DNA of 64,000 bases from Qipengyuania aestuarii (GCF_019711535.1 NZ_JAIGNP010000002.1:124001-188000); one strand, 5' to 3'; counted from the stretch's first letter, positions 9,293 through 21,503 are shown. Program-made: numbers and translations. The notes: generated by a model from the sequence alone, not told the origin.

Positions 9293-9340
9293 ATGAAAAA
9301 GACGAGATTCAAAATATTTAGCGAACGATTCAATTTATAA
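9293..9340 (+). CDS. 15-residue frame with strong ribosome binding site, possible gene remnant
   Basis: AGGAGGGG lies immediately before an ATG that opens a basic 15-residue peptide (MKKTRFKIFSERFNL). It could be a leader peptide or the surviving 5' end of a gene cut at the island border. There is no further support. Confidence 0.25.
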   Translation: MKKTRFKIFSERFNL

Positions 9341-9367
9341 AGAGGACGGACCAAGAAGCGCGGCCCC

Positions 9368-11968
<2,601 letters not shown>

Positions 11969-12046
11969 TTACCCACAGGTCAAAGCAGGGCCGGTTTCAG
12001 GTGATACCGGTTGATTTCACACGCTTTGGGGCGCATCTCCGCGCCC

Positions 12047-13432
12047 ATGCTTTCGGTGCTGGATATCTTTCGCATAGGGATCGGTCCCTCCTCCTCGCAT
12101 ACGGTCGGGCCCATGCGCATCGCGCGGACTTTCGTGCGGGCGCTGGACAAGGCCGGCAAGCTTGACCGTGCCGCGCGCGTGGCGGTGGAACTGCAGGGCT
12201 CGCTCGCGCTGACCGGCGTGGGGCACGGCACGGTGGATGCCACCATGCTGGGGCTGATGGGCTTCGCGCCCGATCGCACCCATCCCGACGAGGCGGCCGA
12301 GGCGCTGGCGGCCCTGCGCGAGAGCAAGCGGCTGGCGCTGGGCGGCAAGCGCGACATCGCTTTCGATCCATCTACCGCGATCGATCTGGCCGGGCACATC
12401 ATTCCCGATCTGCATCCCAACGGCATGCGGCTGGCCGCTTATGACGAGGCGGGCGAGAAGCTTTCGGCGCGCACCTATTATTCCACCGGCGGCGGTTTCG
12501 TGGCTTCCGAAACGCAATTGAAGCGCAAGCCCAAGGGCGACCGGATCAACACCGGCACCAGCGTGCCGCATGATTTCGGCTCGGCCGCCGAACTGCTGGC
12601 CGCCTGCAAGGAGACCGGGCTGACCATCGCCGATCTGGTGCTGGAAAACGAAGACGCCTTCCGCCCGCGCGACAAGACGATGGAGGGCATCGACCGCGTG
12701 GCGCAGGCTATGGACCAGTGCATCGAACGCGGGCTGACGCAGCGCGGCATCCTGCCCGGCGGGCTGAAGGTGGAACGCCGCGCGCCCGATCTATGGGACA
12801 AGCTGTCCGCCAATCCGCAATCGAACGAGCGCGAACAATTGTTCGACTGGCTCAATTGCTATGCCATGGCCGTGAACGAGGAAAACGCCGCCGGGGGCCG
12901 CGTGGTCACCGCGCCCACCAATGGCGCGGCGGGAATCATCCCGGCGGTCATCCGCTTCTACTGCGTGACGGCGGGCGAAGAACCCTGCCGCGACAGCCGC
13001 CGCAAATTCCTGCTGACGGCAGGCGCGATCGGCCTCCTTTATAAACAGCGCGCCAGCATCTCCGGCGCGGAGATGGGCTGCCAGGGCGAAGTGGGCGTGG
13101 CCTGTTCGATGGCGGCGGGCGGTTTGGCGGCACTCTGGGGCGCGTCACCCGTGCAGATCGCCAGCGCGGCGGAAATCGGGATGGAACACAATCTCGGCCT
13201 CACCTGCGATCCGGTGGGCGGGCTGGTGCAGGTGCCGTGCATCGAACGCAATGCCATCGGCGCGGTAAAGGCCGTCAATGCCGCGCGGCTCGCGCTGCAC
13301 CGCACGGGCGCGGAAACGCTGGTCAGCCTCGATCAGGTGATCGAGACCATGCGCCAGACCGGGCTCGACATGAGCAACAAGTACAAGGAAACGAGCCAGG
13401 GCGGGCTCGCGGTGAATGTCATCGAATGCTGA
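12047..13432 (+). CDS. sdaA: L-serine ammonia-lyase (L-serine dehydratase)
   Basis: A 461-residue iron-sulfur enzyme that deaminates L-serine to pyruvate and ammonia. The start [19 protein letters not shown] matches the usual N-terminus of the family, so the earlier in-frame ATG at 12011 was not used. The alpha-domain cysteines for the [4Fe-4S] cluster are visible in [12 protein letters not shown] and [18 protein letters not shown], and both beta and alpha domains are fused in one chain. The gene is divergent from gyrB across about 120 bp. Its stop codon overlaps the start of the following transporter gene. Confidence 0.95.
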   Translation: MLSVLDIFRIGIGPSSSHTVGPMRIARTFVRALDKAGKLDRAARVAVELQGSLALTGVGHGTVDATMLGLMGFAPDRTHPDEAAEALAALRESKRLALGGKRDIAFDPSTAIDLAGHIIPDLHPNGMRLAAYDEAGEKLSARTYYSTGGGFVASETQLKRKPKGDRINTGTSVPHDFGSAAELLAACKETGLTIADLVLENEDAFRPRDKTMEGIDRVAQAMDQCIERGLTQRGILPGGLKVERRAPDLWDKLSANPQSNEREQLFDWLNCYAMAVNEENAAGGRVVTAPTNGAAGIIPAVIRFYCVTAGEEPCRDSRRKFLLTAGAIGLLYKQRASISGAEMGCQGEVGVACSMAAGGLAALWGASPVQIASAAEIGMEHNLGLTCDPVGGLVQVPCIERNAIGAVKAVNAARLALHRTGAETLVSLDQVIETMRQTGLDMSNKYKETSQGGLAVNVIEC

Positions 13433-14127
13433 TGCTGCTCGCCGTGGTGCTGGTGGTCTCGGGCGCGCTGGTCGTGGGGGCCGCCTGGGGCATTTACGGC
13501 AAGCTGCCTGAAAAGCTCGAAGGCTTCCTCGTCGCGCTGGCGGGCGGGGCCTTGCTGCTGTCGGTCACCAGCGAGCTGATCCAGCCCTCGATCGACAAGA
13601 GCAGCGTGTTTCACGCCATGCTCGGCGTGGCGGCGGGGGCGATAACCTTCGCGGTCGCCGACTATCTTATCGACGAGAAATGGGGGTCCGATTCGGGCGG
13701 CGGATTGCTGGCGGCGATCACGCTTGACGGGATTCCGGAAAACCTCGCGCTGGGCGTGGCGCTGATCGGCGCGGGCGGGCTGGAAGTGGCCGCGCTGGCG
13801 GGATCGATCCTGTTGTCGAACCTGCCCGAAGCGGCTGGCGGCGCGAAGGAAATGGCCGGGGGGCGGCATTCCCGCGCCAAGGTTCTGTGGCTGTGGATCG
13901 GCACGGCGGCGATCCTGTCGCTGGCCGCGGTTGCGGGCAATCTGCTGCTGACCGGCGCGGGCGAGGGCACGCTCGCCATCATCCGCTGCGTGGCGGCAGG
14001 CGCGGTGATAGCCAGCCTGGCGACCGAGGTCTTCCCCAAGGCCTATAAGGCCGAGGCGCATTGGGCAGGCGTCGCCACCGCGCTGGGCGCGATCTTGGCC
14101 TTCACCCTGTCGAGTTTTTCGGCCTAG
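13426..14127 (+). CDS. ZIP-like (ZupT/GufA-type) metal transporter family protein
   Basis: A 233-residue inner-membrane protein with about seven to eight hydrophobic helices. The segment ITLDGIPENLALGVALIG matches the conserved ZIP helix IV pattern (usually H-N-x-P-E), here with Asp in place of the usual His. A second acidic element is LLSNLPEAAGGAKEM. The ATG at 13426 overlaps the sdaA stop by 7 bp; ATG at 13432 is an alternative. Divalent metal transport is inferred; replacement of the His makes the substrate uncertain. Its 3' end overlaps the convergent downstream gene by 4 bp. Confidence 0.65.
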   Translation: MLMLLAVVLVVSGALVVGAAWGIYGKLPEKLEGFLVALAGGALLLSVTSELIQPSIDKSSVFHAMLGVAAGAITFAVADYLIDEKWGSDSGGGLLAAITLDGIPENLALGVALIGAGGLEVAALAGSILLSNLPEAAGGAKEMAGGRHSRAKVLWLWIGTAAILSLAAVAGNLLLTGAGEGTLAIIRCVAAGAVIASLATEVFPKAYKAEAHWAGVATALGAILAFTLSSFSA

Positions 14128-15017
14128 TCGAGCTTGCAGGACAGGCGGATGACTTCCGCCTTGCGGTCGAAGCTGAGCGAGGAACAGCGTTTCAGGCTGG
14201 CCGTGCCGATCGACAGCCGGGGCTCCGTTTTCGTCTTGCCGCCCGCCACGATGATCTCATTGGGATCGCTGGCCTCGTCGGGGATCGCGGCGGTCGAGCC
14301 GGTGTCCTGCGAGCGTACGACCACATTCGTCACCGGTAGCTCGCCGAGGGTGAAACCGTTCTGGAACACGAGGCTGCGCACGGGCCGCTCGATGCCGAAT
14401 TCGATATGCAGGTCGCGGGCCTCCCCTTCCATCCGCGCACCGTAAGCCTGGGCGAGCATCGCGCCAGCGGCGGCATTGGCCATGGTTTCCTCGCGCTCGA
14501 AGGTGAAGAAGGTCGGGATGGTATCCTCCCCGATCGGCAGACGGGTGTAGAAGCCGCCGCGTTTGTGTTCGACCATCGGCAGGGTCACTTCGCGCTCGCC
14601 TTCCTGCACATCGCGCAGACGATAGGTGATGACCGGGTCGGGCAGCGATACCGGCCCCAAAATGCCGTCGCCGCGATAGCGCCAGGCTTCGGTGTCGAAG
14701 AAGAAGGCCCGGCGCTTCTGGGGCTTGCCTTCGCCGAGATCGATCCTGACCAGATTGCTCTGGGCGCGTAATTTGGTGGTCCCGATCATGCGAACGCCGG
14801 CCACCATGCTGCCTTCGAGGCCCAGCCGCTCGGCAAATGCCGCGGAGAGCACGGGATTGCCTGGGGCATCGGGTGTCACTTCGAACGCGGCTTCCTGCCC
14901 GTCGACCGTGAAGGTCATCACCGGGTCATCGGCATCGATGATGCGTTCCTGCGCCTGCGCTGTACCGGTCCACAGCAGCATGGCGGCACCCATCAGGCCA
15001 AGCCTCGATTGCGTCAT
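14124..15017 (-). CDS. Exported retropepsin-like protein without an intact catalytic motif
   Basis: A 297-residue protein with a signal peptide ending at AQA. After it, FTVDGQEAAFEVTPDAPGNPVLSAAFAERLGL follows the layout of retropepsin-like aspartic proteases (normally ...VDTGA...), and GDGILGPVSLP resembles the later conserved glycine strand. The DTG triad is replaced by DAPG, so proteolysis is doubtful. The C-terminal region has a Cys pair (LKRCSSL ... IRLSCKLD) that may form a disulfide. It is a periplasmic protein of unknown role; the fold comparison is by eye. Confidence 0.55.
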   Translation of the reverse strand: MTQSRLGLMGAAMLLWTGTAQAQERIIDADDPVMTFTVDGQEAAFEVTPDAPGNPVLSAAFAERLGLEGSMVAGVRMIGTTKLRAQSNLVRIDLGEGKPQKRRAFFFDTEAWRYRGDGILGPVSLPDPVITYRLRDVQEGEREVTLPMVEHKRGGFYTRLPIGEDTIPTFFTFEREETMANAAAGAMLAQAYGARMEGEARDLHIEFGIERPVRSLVFQNGFTLGELPVTNVVVRSQDTGSTAAIPDEASDPNEIIVAGGKTKTEPRLSIGTASLKRCSSLSFDRKAEVIRLSCKLD

Positions 15018-15389
15018 TCGATTACCCCCTTGTTCAGGCGGGGTTATGGCTGGCGGCCTGTCGGCTGGATGAACGGGGTTGCCGCCGTCGCCCAGGGGGC
15101 GATCGCACGGGAATCTGGAATACTGACGGGGGGCGGGGCGCTTCCGGGCCGGTTCGGCACCGGGCAGGGGGGTGACCGGCTTAATTCCCGCCGATCAAGA
15201 GGGTGTTCGGGGCCTGTTTCGGAACACTTGAGGGGGATGCGCAGCAAAATGCGCCTCGCGCCATAGTTGCACGCAATCGAACACATGCCGCGCGGCCTTT
15301 TCGAGAAACTGCTGGTGGGCAGACTTCGCGAACCGGCGGCGCGGCATGGGTCGGAGGACGGGGCGGGCCCGTCCGAAACAATGCTGTAA

Positions 15390-15473
15390 TCAGACGAACG
15401 CGGGCGAGAGAACGATGCTCGAGAACCCGGTCGCAAGGATGAGAAAGGCCAGGCGGCCAACTGCTGCGGTCAT
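15390..15473 (-). CDS. 27-residue hydrophobic small protein
   Basis: The peptide MTAAVGRLAFLILATGFSSI... is mostly one hydrophobic helix, like small membrane proteins. AAGAAGGAAAAG lies just before the ATG and serves as a ribosome binding site. It is too short for codon statistics to decide. Confidence 0.35.
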   Translation of the reverse strand: MTAAVGRLAFLILATGFSSIVLSPAFV

Positions 15474-15669
15474 GATCTTTTCCTTCTTTTCTTGCGCATG
15501 CGGCGAGGCAGGTGGCCATGCGACTGCCACCCCCATTTACGGATGTACGGCAGGAGTTCGAGACGCGGCGCGGACACTTGGGGAGGGGGAGAGGAGGTGT
15601 CGGCGGCCGCGTCTCTACTCGCTGCCATATCGCCTCCGGGGGAGCGACGCCTGCACTAGGAGGAATGCA

Positions 15670-15789
15670 GTGTCATTCGACTGGGCCGCCGGCCCGGAGG
15701 AAGGCGACGACAGGCTCTTGGGAAGCGCTGCCGCCATCTCTTTGCCGGACGAGAAATTGCTTGGAGAGAGGTTCTCGCCCCGGCTGTGA
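15670..15789 (+). CDS. 39-residue small protein with near-perfect ribosome binding site
   Basis: A GTG at 15670 follows AGGAGGA with a 5-base gap, which is an ideal translation start. The product begins MSFDWAAGPEEGDDR and is acidic in the first half and mixed in the second, with no Cys or membrane segment. No family is recognised. Confidence 0.38.
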   Translation: MSFDWAAGPEEGDDRLLGSAAAISLPDEKLLGERFSPRL

Positions 15790-15923
15790 GGCTTGTAATA
15801 ATATTGCCGTTGTGTGAACTAAAGTGAGAAAAGGTCAGGAAGTGTTGCGTTTTGCGCAAGTTAATGCCGCCGCCCGCCAGCCCCAGTCTGGACAGCGCCC
15901 AAAACCCCCCGTAACCGCTCCCC

Positions 15924-17498
15924 ATGGACGCATCCCACCACCCCGATTCCATCCTCATCGTCGACTTCGGCAGCCAGGTCACCCAGCTCATCGCGCGCCG
16001 TGTGCGCGAGGCCGGGGTGTACTCGGAAATCGCCCCTTTCTCTCAGGCGGAAGAGGCCTTCAAGCGGCTGAAACCCAAGGGTATTATCCTGTCGGGATCG
16101 CCTGCCGGGGTGCCTGACGAAGGCAGTCCGCGCGCCCCGGAACTGCTGTTCGAGGCGGGCCCGCCGATCCTCGGCATCTGCTACGGCCAACAGGTGATGA
16201 CGCACCAGCTCGGCGGCGAAGTGCGCCCCGGGCATGAAACGGGTGAAGGCGGCGAATTCGGCCGCGCTTTCCTCACCGTCACCAAATCCTGCGCCCTGTT
16301 CGCCGGCCTGTGGCAGGAGGGCGAGCGCCACCAGGTCTGGATGAGCCATGGCGACAAGGTAACGCGCTTCGCCGAAGGCTTTGAAATCGTGGCAGTATCC
16401 GACGGTGCGCCCTTCGCGGTGATCGCCGATGAAAGCCGCAAGTTCTACGGTACCCAGTTCCACCCCGAAGTGGTCCACACGCCCGACGGCGCCAAGCTGA
16501 TCGCCAATTTCGCGCACAAGGTCTGCGGGCTGGCCGGCGACTGGACCATGGCCGAATACCGCGCGACCAAGATCGCCGAGATCCGCGAACAGGTGGGTGA
16601 CGGCAAGGTCATCTGCGGCCTGTCCGGCGGGGTCGATAGCTCGGTCGCCGCGATCCTGATCCACGAGGCGATCGGTGAACAACTGACCTGCGTTTTCGTC
16701 GACCATGGCCTGCTGCGCATGAACGAGCGCGAACAGGTCGAGACCATGTTCCGCGACCATTACAACATTCCGCTGGTGGTGGTGGATGCCGAAGAGCGCT
16801 TCATGGCGGGCCTCGCGGGCCAGACCGACCCTGAAAAGAAGCGCAAGTTCATCGGCGCGGAATTCATCAATGTGTTCGAGGAAGAGGCGAATAAGCTCGG
16901 CGGGGCAGATTTCCTCGCGCAGGGCACGCTCTATCCCGATGTGATCGAATCGGTCTCCTTCACCGGCGGCCCGAGCGTCACGATCAAGAGTCATCACAAT
17001 GTCGGCGGCCTGCCCGAACGCATGAACATGCAGCTGGTGGAGCCCTTGCGCGAACTGTTCAAGGACGAAGTGCGCGAGCTGGGCCGCGAACTGGGCCTGC
17101 CCGACATCTTCGTTGGCCGTCACCCGTTCCCCGGACCCGGCCTCGCCATCCGTATCCCCGGCGAAGTCACCAAGGACCGCTGCGACATCCTGCGCAAGGC
17201 CGACGCGATCTATCTCGAAGAGATCCGCAATGCGGGCCTCTATGATGCGATCTGGCAGGCATTCGCCGTGCTGCTGCCGGTCAAGACCGTCGGCGTCATG
17301 GGTGATTACCGCACCTATGACAGCGTATGCGGATTGCGCGCGGTGACAAGCACCGATGGTATGACGGCGGATGTCTATCCTTTCGACGGCGCGTTCCTGA
17401 GCAATGTCGCGACCCGCATCGTCAACGAGGTGCAGGGCATCAACCGCGTGGTCTACGACTATACGTCGAAGCCGCCCGGCACCATCGAGTGGGAGTAA
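15924..17498 (+). CDS. guaA: GMP synthase (glutamine-hydrolysing)
   Basis: A 524-residue enzyme that converts XMP to GMP in purine synthesis. The N-terminal class I glutamine amidotransferase domain has nucleophile Cys86 in GICYGQQ and the His-Glu pair in [11 protein letters not shown]. The ATP-pyrophosphatase domain has the P-loop [11 protein letters not shown]. The C-terminal dimerisation domain ends [16 protein letters not shown], the typical GuaA terminus. It is complete and ordinary. Confidence 0.97.
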   Translation: MDASHHPDSILIVDFGSQVTQLIARRVREAGVYSEIAPFSQAEEAFKRLKPKGIILSGSPAGVPDEGSPRAPELLFEAGPPILGICYGQQVMTHQLGGEVRPGHETGEGGEFGRAFLTVTKSCALFAGLWQEGERHQVWMSHGDKVTRFAEGFEIVAVSDGAPFAVIADESRKFYGTQFHPEVVHTPDGAKLIANFAHKVCGLAGDWTMAEYRATKIAEIREQVGDGKVICGLSGGVDSSVAAILIHEAIGEQLTCVFVDHGLLRMNEREQVETMFRDHYNIPLVVVDAEERFMAGLAGQTDPEKKRKFIGAEFINVFEEEANKLGGADFLAQGTLYPDVIESVSFTGGPSVTIKSHHNVGGLPERMNMQLVEPLRELFKDEVRELGRELGLPDIFVGRHPFPGPGLAIRIPGEVTKDRCDILRKADAIYLEEIRNAGLYDAIWQAFAVLLPVKTVGVMGDYRTYDSVCGLRAVTSTDGMTADVYPFDGAFLSNVATRIVNEVQGINRVVYDYTSKPPGTIEWE

Positions 17499-17581
17499 TT
17501 CCGGCTTCCGCCATAAAGGCATGAACCAAGCTTGCAGTGGCCCGTTGCGAAGGAAAACCCCATTCCAACGGAGCAACTGAT

Positions 17582-18589
17582 ATGAAAGCCGTCCGCGTCC
17601 GCACCCCCGCCAGCCTCGATAGCCTGGAGGTGGCCGATATCGCCGAACCCGGCACCCCGGCCGCCGGCGAAATCACGGTCAAGCTGCACGCCTCTTCGCT
17701 GAACTTCCACGATTATGCCGTGGTCGCCGGCATGATCCCGACCGATGACAAGCGCATTCCTCTTTCCGACGGGGCCGGTGAAGTCGTCGCTGTCGGAGAA
17801 GGCGTGGAGGAGTTCGCCGTCGGCGACCGGGTGATCTCGACCTTCTTTCCCCGCTGGGAACGAGGCGCGCCGCCGATCGGCAGTTTCGAAACCACCCCCG
17901 GTGACGGCATCGACGGATTCGCCCGCGAAATGGTGACCAAGAGCACCAATGCGTTTACCCATGCGCCGCAATCGCTCGATTTCGTGGAAGCTGCGACCCT
18001 GCCCTGCGCCGGACTTACCGCGTGGCGTGCCCTGATGGAGGATGGTAAGCTCGTCCCCGGCCAGACCGTGCTGTTCCAGGGCACTGGCGGCGTTTCGCTG
18101 TTCGCGCTGCTGTTCGCCAAGGCGGCGGGGGCGAAGGTCATCGCCACGTCGAGCTCGGATGAAAAGCTCGAGACGGTCCGCGATCTGGGCGCCGACCACA
18201 CGATCAATTACAAGTCGTGCGAGAATTGGGGCGATGCCGCCTTCGACTGGACCGATGGCAAGGGTGTCGATCACGTCATCGAGGTCGGCGGGCCCGGCAC
18301 GGTCAACCAGTCGATCGCCGCTATCCGTCCCGGCGGCCATATCCATCTGATCGGAGTGCTCACCGGGCAATCCGGCGAAGTCGAAACGGCAGCGCTGATG
18401 CGCAAGATGGGCCGCTTGCAGGGGCTTACGGTCGGCAGCCGGGTGATGCAGCAGCGCATGATTGCGGCGATCGATGCCAATGGACTGAAACCCCAGATCA
18501 GCGATCGCTTCCCGCTGGAAAAGCTCGCCGATGCCTTCCGCCACGAGGAAAGCGGCAAGCACCTGGGCAAGATCGCCATCGAAATCTGA
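17582..18589 (+). CDS. Zinc-independent alcohol dehydrogenase / quinone oxidoreductase family (MDR)
   Basis: A 335-residue medium-chain dehydrogenase/reductase. The N-terminal GroES-like half shows LHASSLNFHDYAVVAG, and the Rossmann half has GTGGVSLFALLFAKAAGAKVIATSS. The catalytic-zinc cysteine and histidine of true alcohol dehydrogenases are absent, so reduction of quinones or enones with NADPH is more likely. The ATG at 17582 is chosen because it opens MKAVRVR, the usual family start. Substrate unknown. Confidence 0.85.
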   Translation: MKAVRVRTPASLDSLEVADIAEPGTPAAGEITVKLHASSLNFHDYAVVAGMIPTDDKRIPLSDGAGEVVAVGEGVEEFAVGDRVISTFFPRWERGAPPIGSFETTPGDGIDGFAREMVTKSTNAFTHAPQSLDFVEAATLPCAGLTAWRALMEDGKLVPGQTVLFQGTGGVSLFALLFAKAAGAKVIATSSSDEKLETVRDLGADHTINYKSCENWGDAAFDWTDGKGVDHVIEVGGPGTVNQSIAAIRPGGHIHLIGVLTGQSGEVETAALMRKMGRLQGLTVGSRVMQQRMIAAIDANGLKPQISDRFPLEKLADAFRHEESGKHLGKIAIEI

Positions 18590-18601
18590 AGCGCCTCGCA
18601 C

Positions 18602-19312
18602 GTGAACCTGCTCGATCTCGGTCCCGATCCGCGAACCGAAACGCTGCGCCGCCTACAGGCGCTGCTGGTTCAGCGGTTCGGGCGGATCGAGCGGGCAGCG
18701 GCACAGTGGCGCAGGCCGGAATGGGTGCTGGTGCAGGGCGTGATCGGCGCGCGCACCAAATCCGAAGTGTCGAATGCGGCGACCGACCGGCTGCTGAAGC
18801 GATATGGCTCGTTCGAGGCCGTCGCGCAGGCACCGCTGGAGGAATTGCAGGCGGAACTTGCCACACAGACCTATCCCAATGTCGCGGCAGAGCGGCTGAA
18901 GGCCAGCCTTACCGCGCTGATCGAGCGCCGGGGCGCGGTGGATCTGGCGCATCTAGCGAAAATGGATGCGCTCGCTGCGATGCAGTGGCTCGAGCAGCTA
19001 CCTGGGATCGGGCGAAAGATCGCCGCCGGGGTAATGAATGCGTCCACGCTGGATCGGCGCGCGATCGTTCTCGACAGCCATCATACGCGCATTCTGCAAC
19101 GCATGGGGCTGGTTCCACCCAAGGCGACCACCGACAAGGCCTTTGCCGCGATCATGCCCGCCATGCCCGATGAATGGACCGGGGCCGATTTCGACGAGCA
19201 TCATCTGCTGATGAAGAAGCTGGGCCAGACATGGTGCCGCCCCGCCGCGCCCCAGTGCGCAGCATGCACGGCGCAATCGCTTTGCAAGACCGGCCTCGCA
19301 CGCACCGGATAA
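18602..19312 (+). CDS. Endonuclease III-like HhH-GPD glycosylase, paralogue 1
   Basis: A 236-residue protein with a GTG start 13 bp after the dehydrogenase stop. The helix-hairpin-helix LPGIGRK holds Lys139 and the following VLDSHH holds Asp158, matching the catalytic Lys/Asp of endonuclease III. The iron-sulfur loop has Cys212, 219, 222 and 228 with the exact C-x6-C-x2-C-x5-C spacing. The N-terminal half differs from classical Nth, so its preferred base lesion may differ. A second, more typical Nth lies at 20856. Confidence 0.85.
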   Translation: MNLLDLGPDPRTETLRRLQALLVQRFGRIERAAAQWRRPEWVLVQGVIGARTKSEVSNAATDRLLKRYGSFEAVAQAPLEELQAELATQTYPNVAAERLKASLTALIERRGAVDLAHLAKMDALAAMQWLEQLPGIGRKIAAGVMNASTLDRRAIVLDSHHTRILQRMGLVPPKATTDKAFAAIMPAMPDEWTGADFDEHHLLMKKLGQTWCRPAAPQCAACTAQSLCKTGLARTG

Positions 19313-19335
19313 GTACGGGCCGGATAAGTACGGGT
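19306..19335 (+). repeat. Tandem 15-bp repeat spanning a stop codon
   Basis: CCGGATAAGTACGGG occurs twice in succession. The first copy carries the TAA stop of the upstream glycosylase gene and the second leads into the TTG start of the YrhK gene. It looks like a simple slippage duplication. Confidence 0.6.
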
Positions 19336-19598
19336 TGAAACATGGGAGAAGACCCATTCGCACATTTCTCACGACGCTGCTTCACGATTTCGGCTGGATC
19401 CACCGCGGTATCGGCCTGATCGGGAATCTGACCTTCCTCCTTGGCAGCATACTGTTCCTGCCGAGCTTCAGCTCGCTGCAAACTGCCGGAGTGTGGCTGT
19501 TCATCGGCGGGAGCGCGCTGATGTTCGTCGGCGCACTGGGCGAATTCCTAATCAGCTTGCCAGGTATAAGACAGTGGGAGGAGAACCGCGCGGACTAA
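19335..19598 (+). CDS. YrhK domain protein
   Basis: An 87-residue membrane protein with two hydrophobic helices (IGLIGNLTFLLGSILFLP and AGVWLFIGGSALMFVGAL) separated by SFSSLQT, the pattern of the YrhK domain. The start is TTG at 19335; no upstream ATG fits the frame. Function unknown. A short tandem repeat lies directly before it. Confidence 0.7.
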   Translation: MKHGRRPIRTFLTTLLHDFGWIHRGIGLIGNLTFLLGSILFLPSFSSLQTAGVWLFIGGSALMFVGALGEFLISLPGIRQWEENRAD

Positions 19599-19700
19599 CG
19601 GCGCACGAGCCGCAGCACAGGTGCGACCGGAGGCAGGCCCGCTGCGGAACGCGGCTGCTTGCTCATCCGTTGGCCAGCTAAACATCCTTTTGGAGATATC

Positions 19701-20852
19701 ATGTCGATCAAAACCGAAAATGCCGATCTGAAGCCGCTGTTCGAACCTGTTTCTATCGGCGCCTTCGAAGCGAAGAACCGGATTTTTATGGCGCCGCTGA
19801 CGCGCAGCCGTTCCGAGGCGAAGACGAATGAGCAGACCGGGCTCCACGCACTTTACTATGTCCAACGCGCCGGCGCCGGTCTGATTGTCGGCGAAGCCAC
19901 GCAGATCAGCAAGCAGGGTCAGGGCTATGCCTGGACGCCCGGCATTTTCACTGAAAGCCAAGTGGAAAGCTGGAAAGTCGTGACCGATGCCGTGCACGAG
20001 GCAGGGGGAAGGATATTCTGCCAACTCTGGCATGTGGGGGCGATCAGCCATCCCGTGTTCCAGCCTGACGGGGGCCAGCCCGTTTCCGCTTCCGCCTGGA
20101 CGCCCGATGGCGAGGCCTTCGTAGGGGACCGGCATGAAGACGGCCCGCAAGTGCCGTTCCAGGAGTCTCGCGCCCTTCGCACCGACGAGATCCCCGGCCT
20201 GATCGAGGATTATCGCCACGCCGCCAAATGCGCGGCGGATGCGGGGTTCGACGGGGTGGAGGTGCACTGCGCCAACAATTACCTAATCGATCAGTTCATC
20301 CGGTCTGCGACCAATGACCGCGACGACGATTACGGCGGCAGTCTCGACAATCGCCTGCGCCTGATGCGCGAAGTGGTGGATGCCGTCTGCGACGTCCTGC
20401 CGGCCGATCGCGTCGGCGTCCGCCTTTCGCCACAGGGCGGCCCGGGCGGGACGGAAGACGCCCAGCCGGAGGAAACCTATCCCGCCGCCGCCAAGGCACT
20501 TGCGGGCCGCGGCCTGGCCTATCTGCATGTGATTCGGCCCAATTCACATACGGGCGAGGGCAAGGACGAAAGCGGTGACAAGATCCTTCACCGGATGCGC
20601 GAGGCTTTCGACGGACCCTTCGTCGCGAATGGCAATTTCCAACCCGAAGAGGCGGCGCGGTGGATCGCCGATGGTCACGCCGATGCGGTGACCTTCGGCC
20701 GGCTCTTCCTCGCCAACCCCGACCTGCCGGAGCGCATCGCGCAGGATGGCCCCTATAACGAGCCCGACGAGGAAACCTTCTATGGCGGCGGTGCCGAAGG
20801 CTATACCGACTATCCCTCGCTCGAGCAGGTGGACGATGCACTTCCGGCCTGA
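19701..20852 (+). CDS. Old Yellow Enzyme family ene-reductase (NemA-like)
   Basis: A 383-residue flavin enzyme that reduces alpha,beta-unsaturated carbonyls, nitro compounds or similar electrophiles with NAD(P)H. The FMN barrel motifs are MAPLTRSRS near the N-terminus, FCQLWHVGAISH, the catalytic pair in VEVHCANNYLIDQF (His and Asn) and DYGGSLDNRLRL. The ATG at 19701 has GGAGA upstream. It lies between two endonuclease III-like genes, which suggests but does not prove a shared role in electrophile or oxidative damage. Confidence 0.92.
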   Translation: MSIKTENADLKPLFEPVSIGAFEAKNRIFMAPLTRSRSEAKTNEQTGLHALYYVQRAGAGLIVGEATQISKQGQGYAWTPGIFTESQVESWKVVTDAVHEAGGRIFCQLWHVGAISHPVFQPDGGQPVSASAWTPDGEAFVGDRHEDGPQVPFQESRALRTDEIPGLIEDYRHAAKCAADAGFDGVEVHCANNYLIDQFIRSATNDRDDDYGGSLDNRLRLMREVVDAVCDVLPADRVGVRLSPQGGPGGTEDAQPEETYPAAAKALAGRGLAYLHVIRPNSHTGEGKDESGDKILHRMREAFDGPFVANGNFQPEEAARWIADGHADAVTFGRLFLANPDLPERIAQDGPYNEPDEETFYGGGAEGYTDYPSLEQVDDALPA

Positions 20853-20855
20853 GCC

Positions 20856-21503
20856 TTGCTGACCCTGCCGCAAGTCGAGGAAGTCTACCGCATCCTCGCG
20901 CAGGAAATGCCGGGCCGGACACCCGGGGCAAAGGGGCCGAAAGGTCAGCCCGATGCCTTCCGCTCGTGCATTTCCTGCATGCTTTCGGCCCAGTCGCTCG
21001 ACCGGAATACGGCCAAGGCAAGCGCGGCATTGTTCGCGCTTGCCACCACGCCGCAAGAGATGCTGGAACTGGACGATCGCGCCATTGCGGCAGCGATAAA
21101 GCCGTGCGGTCTCTACAATAACAAGACCCGCTCGATCCGCCGCTTCTGCGAGACCTTGCTGGCCGAACATGGCGGTGTGGTGCCCGAAACCCGCCAAGGG
21201 TTGATGAGCCTGCCGGGAATCGGCCGAAAATGCGCCGACATCGTTCTCAGCTTCACTTTCGGGAAGGACGTGATTGCTGTCGATACGCATGTACACCGCG
21301 TCTGCAATCGCACCGGACTCACCCGGGCCAAAACGGCCGACAAGACGGCAGCGCAGCTTGAAGAGCGTTCACCGCAATGGGCGCTGCATGATGGGCATTT
21401 CTGGCTGATCCAGTTCGGCAAGCGCGTCTGCACCGCCCGCACGCCAAAGTGCGAGACCTGCCCGATCAGCGGCCTGTGCGAGTGGTACTCCGGTCAGGCT
21501 TGA
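20856..21503 (+). CDS. nth: Endonuclease III
   Basis: A 215-residue bifunctional DNA glycosylase/AP lyase for oxidised pyrimidines. LPGIGRKCADIVL carries Lys125, AVDTHVHRV carries Asp143, and the iron-sulfur loop has Cys192, 199, 202 and 208 with C-x6-C-x2-C-x5-C spacing. The TTG start at 20856 comes 3 bp after the ene-reductase stop, so the two genes are co-transcribed. Confidence 0.95.
   Translation: MLTLPQVEEVYRILAQEMPGRTPGAKGPKGQPDAFRSCISCMLSAQSLDRNTAKASAALFALATTPQEMLELDDRAIAAAIKPCGLYNNKTRSIRRFCETLLAEHGGVVPETRQGLMSLPGIGRKCADIVLSFTFGKDVIAVDTHVHRVCNRTGLTRAKTADKTAAQLEERSPQWALHDGHFWLIQFGKRVCTARTPKCETCPISGLCEWYSGQA

Larger units (their letters stand above)
8761..9367. other. Island edge next to gyrB, no clear full gene
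   Basis: This 607-bp stretch contains the right copy of the 17-bp repeat (9142-9158), an AT-rich tract (about 9230-9345) and a tiny frame with a strong ribosome binding site (9293-9340). No longer frame has a convincing start or composition. The sharp change from AT-rich sequence to high-GC gyrB marks the right boundary of the accessory region. Confidence 0.5.
15018..15923. other. Long intergenic region before guaA
   Basis: Over 900 bp without a long convincing gene. It holds two small frames with good ribosome binding sites (minus strand 15390-15473, plus strand 15670-15789). The last 140 bp (from about 15790) fall in GC content and probably contain the guaA promoter. No known riboswitch or RNA gene was recognised. 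Confidence 0.4.
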
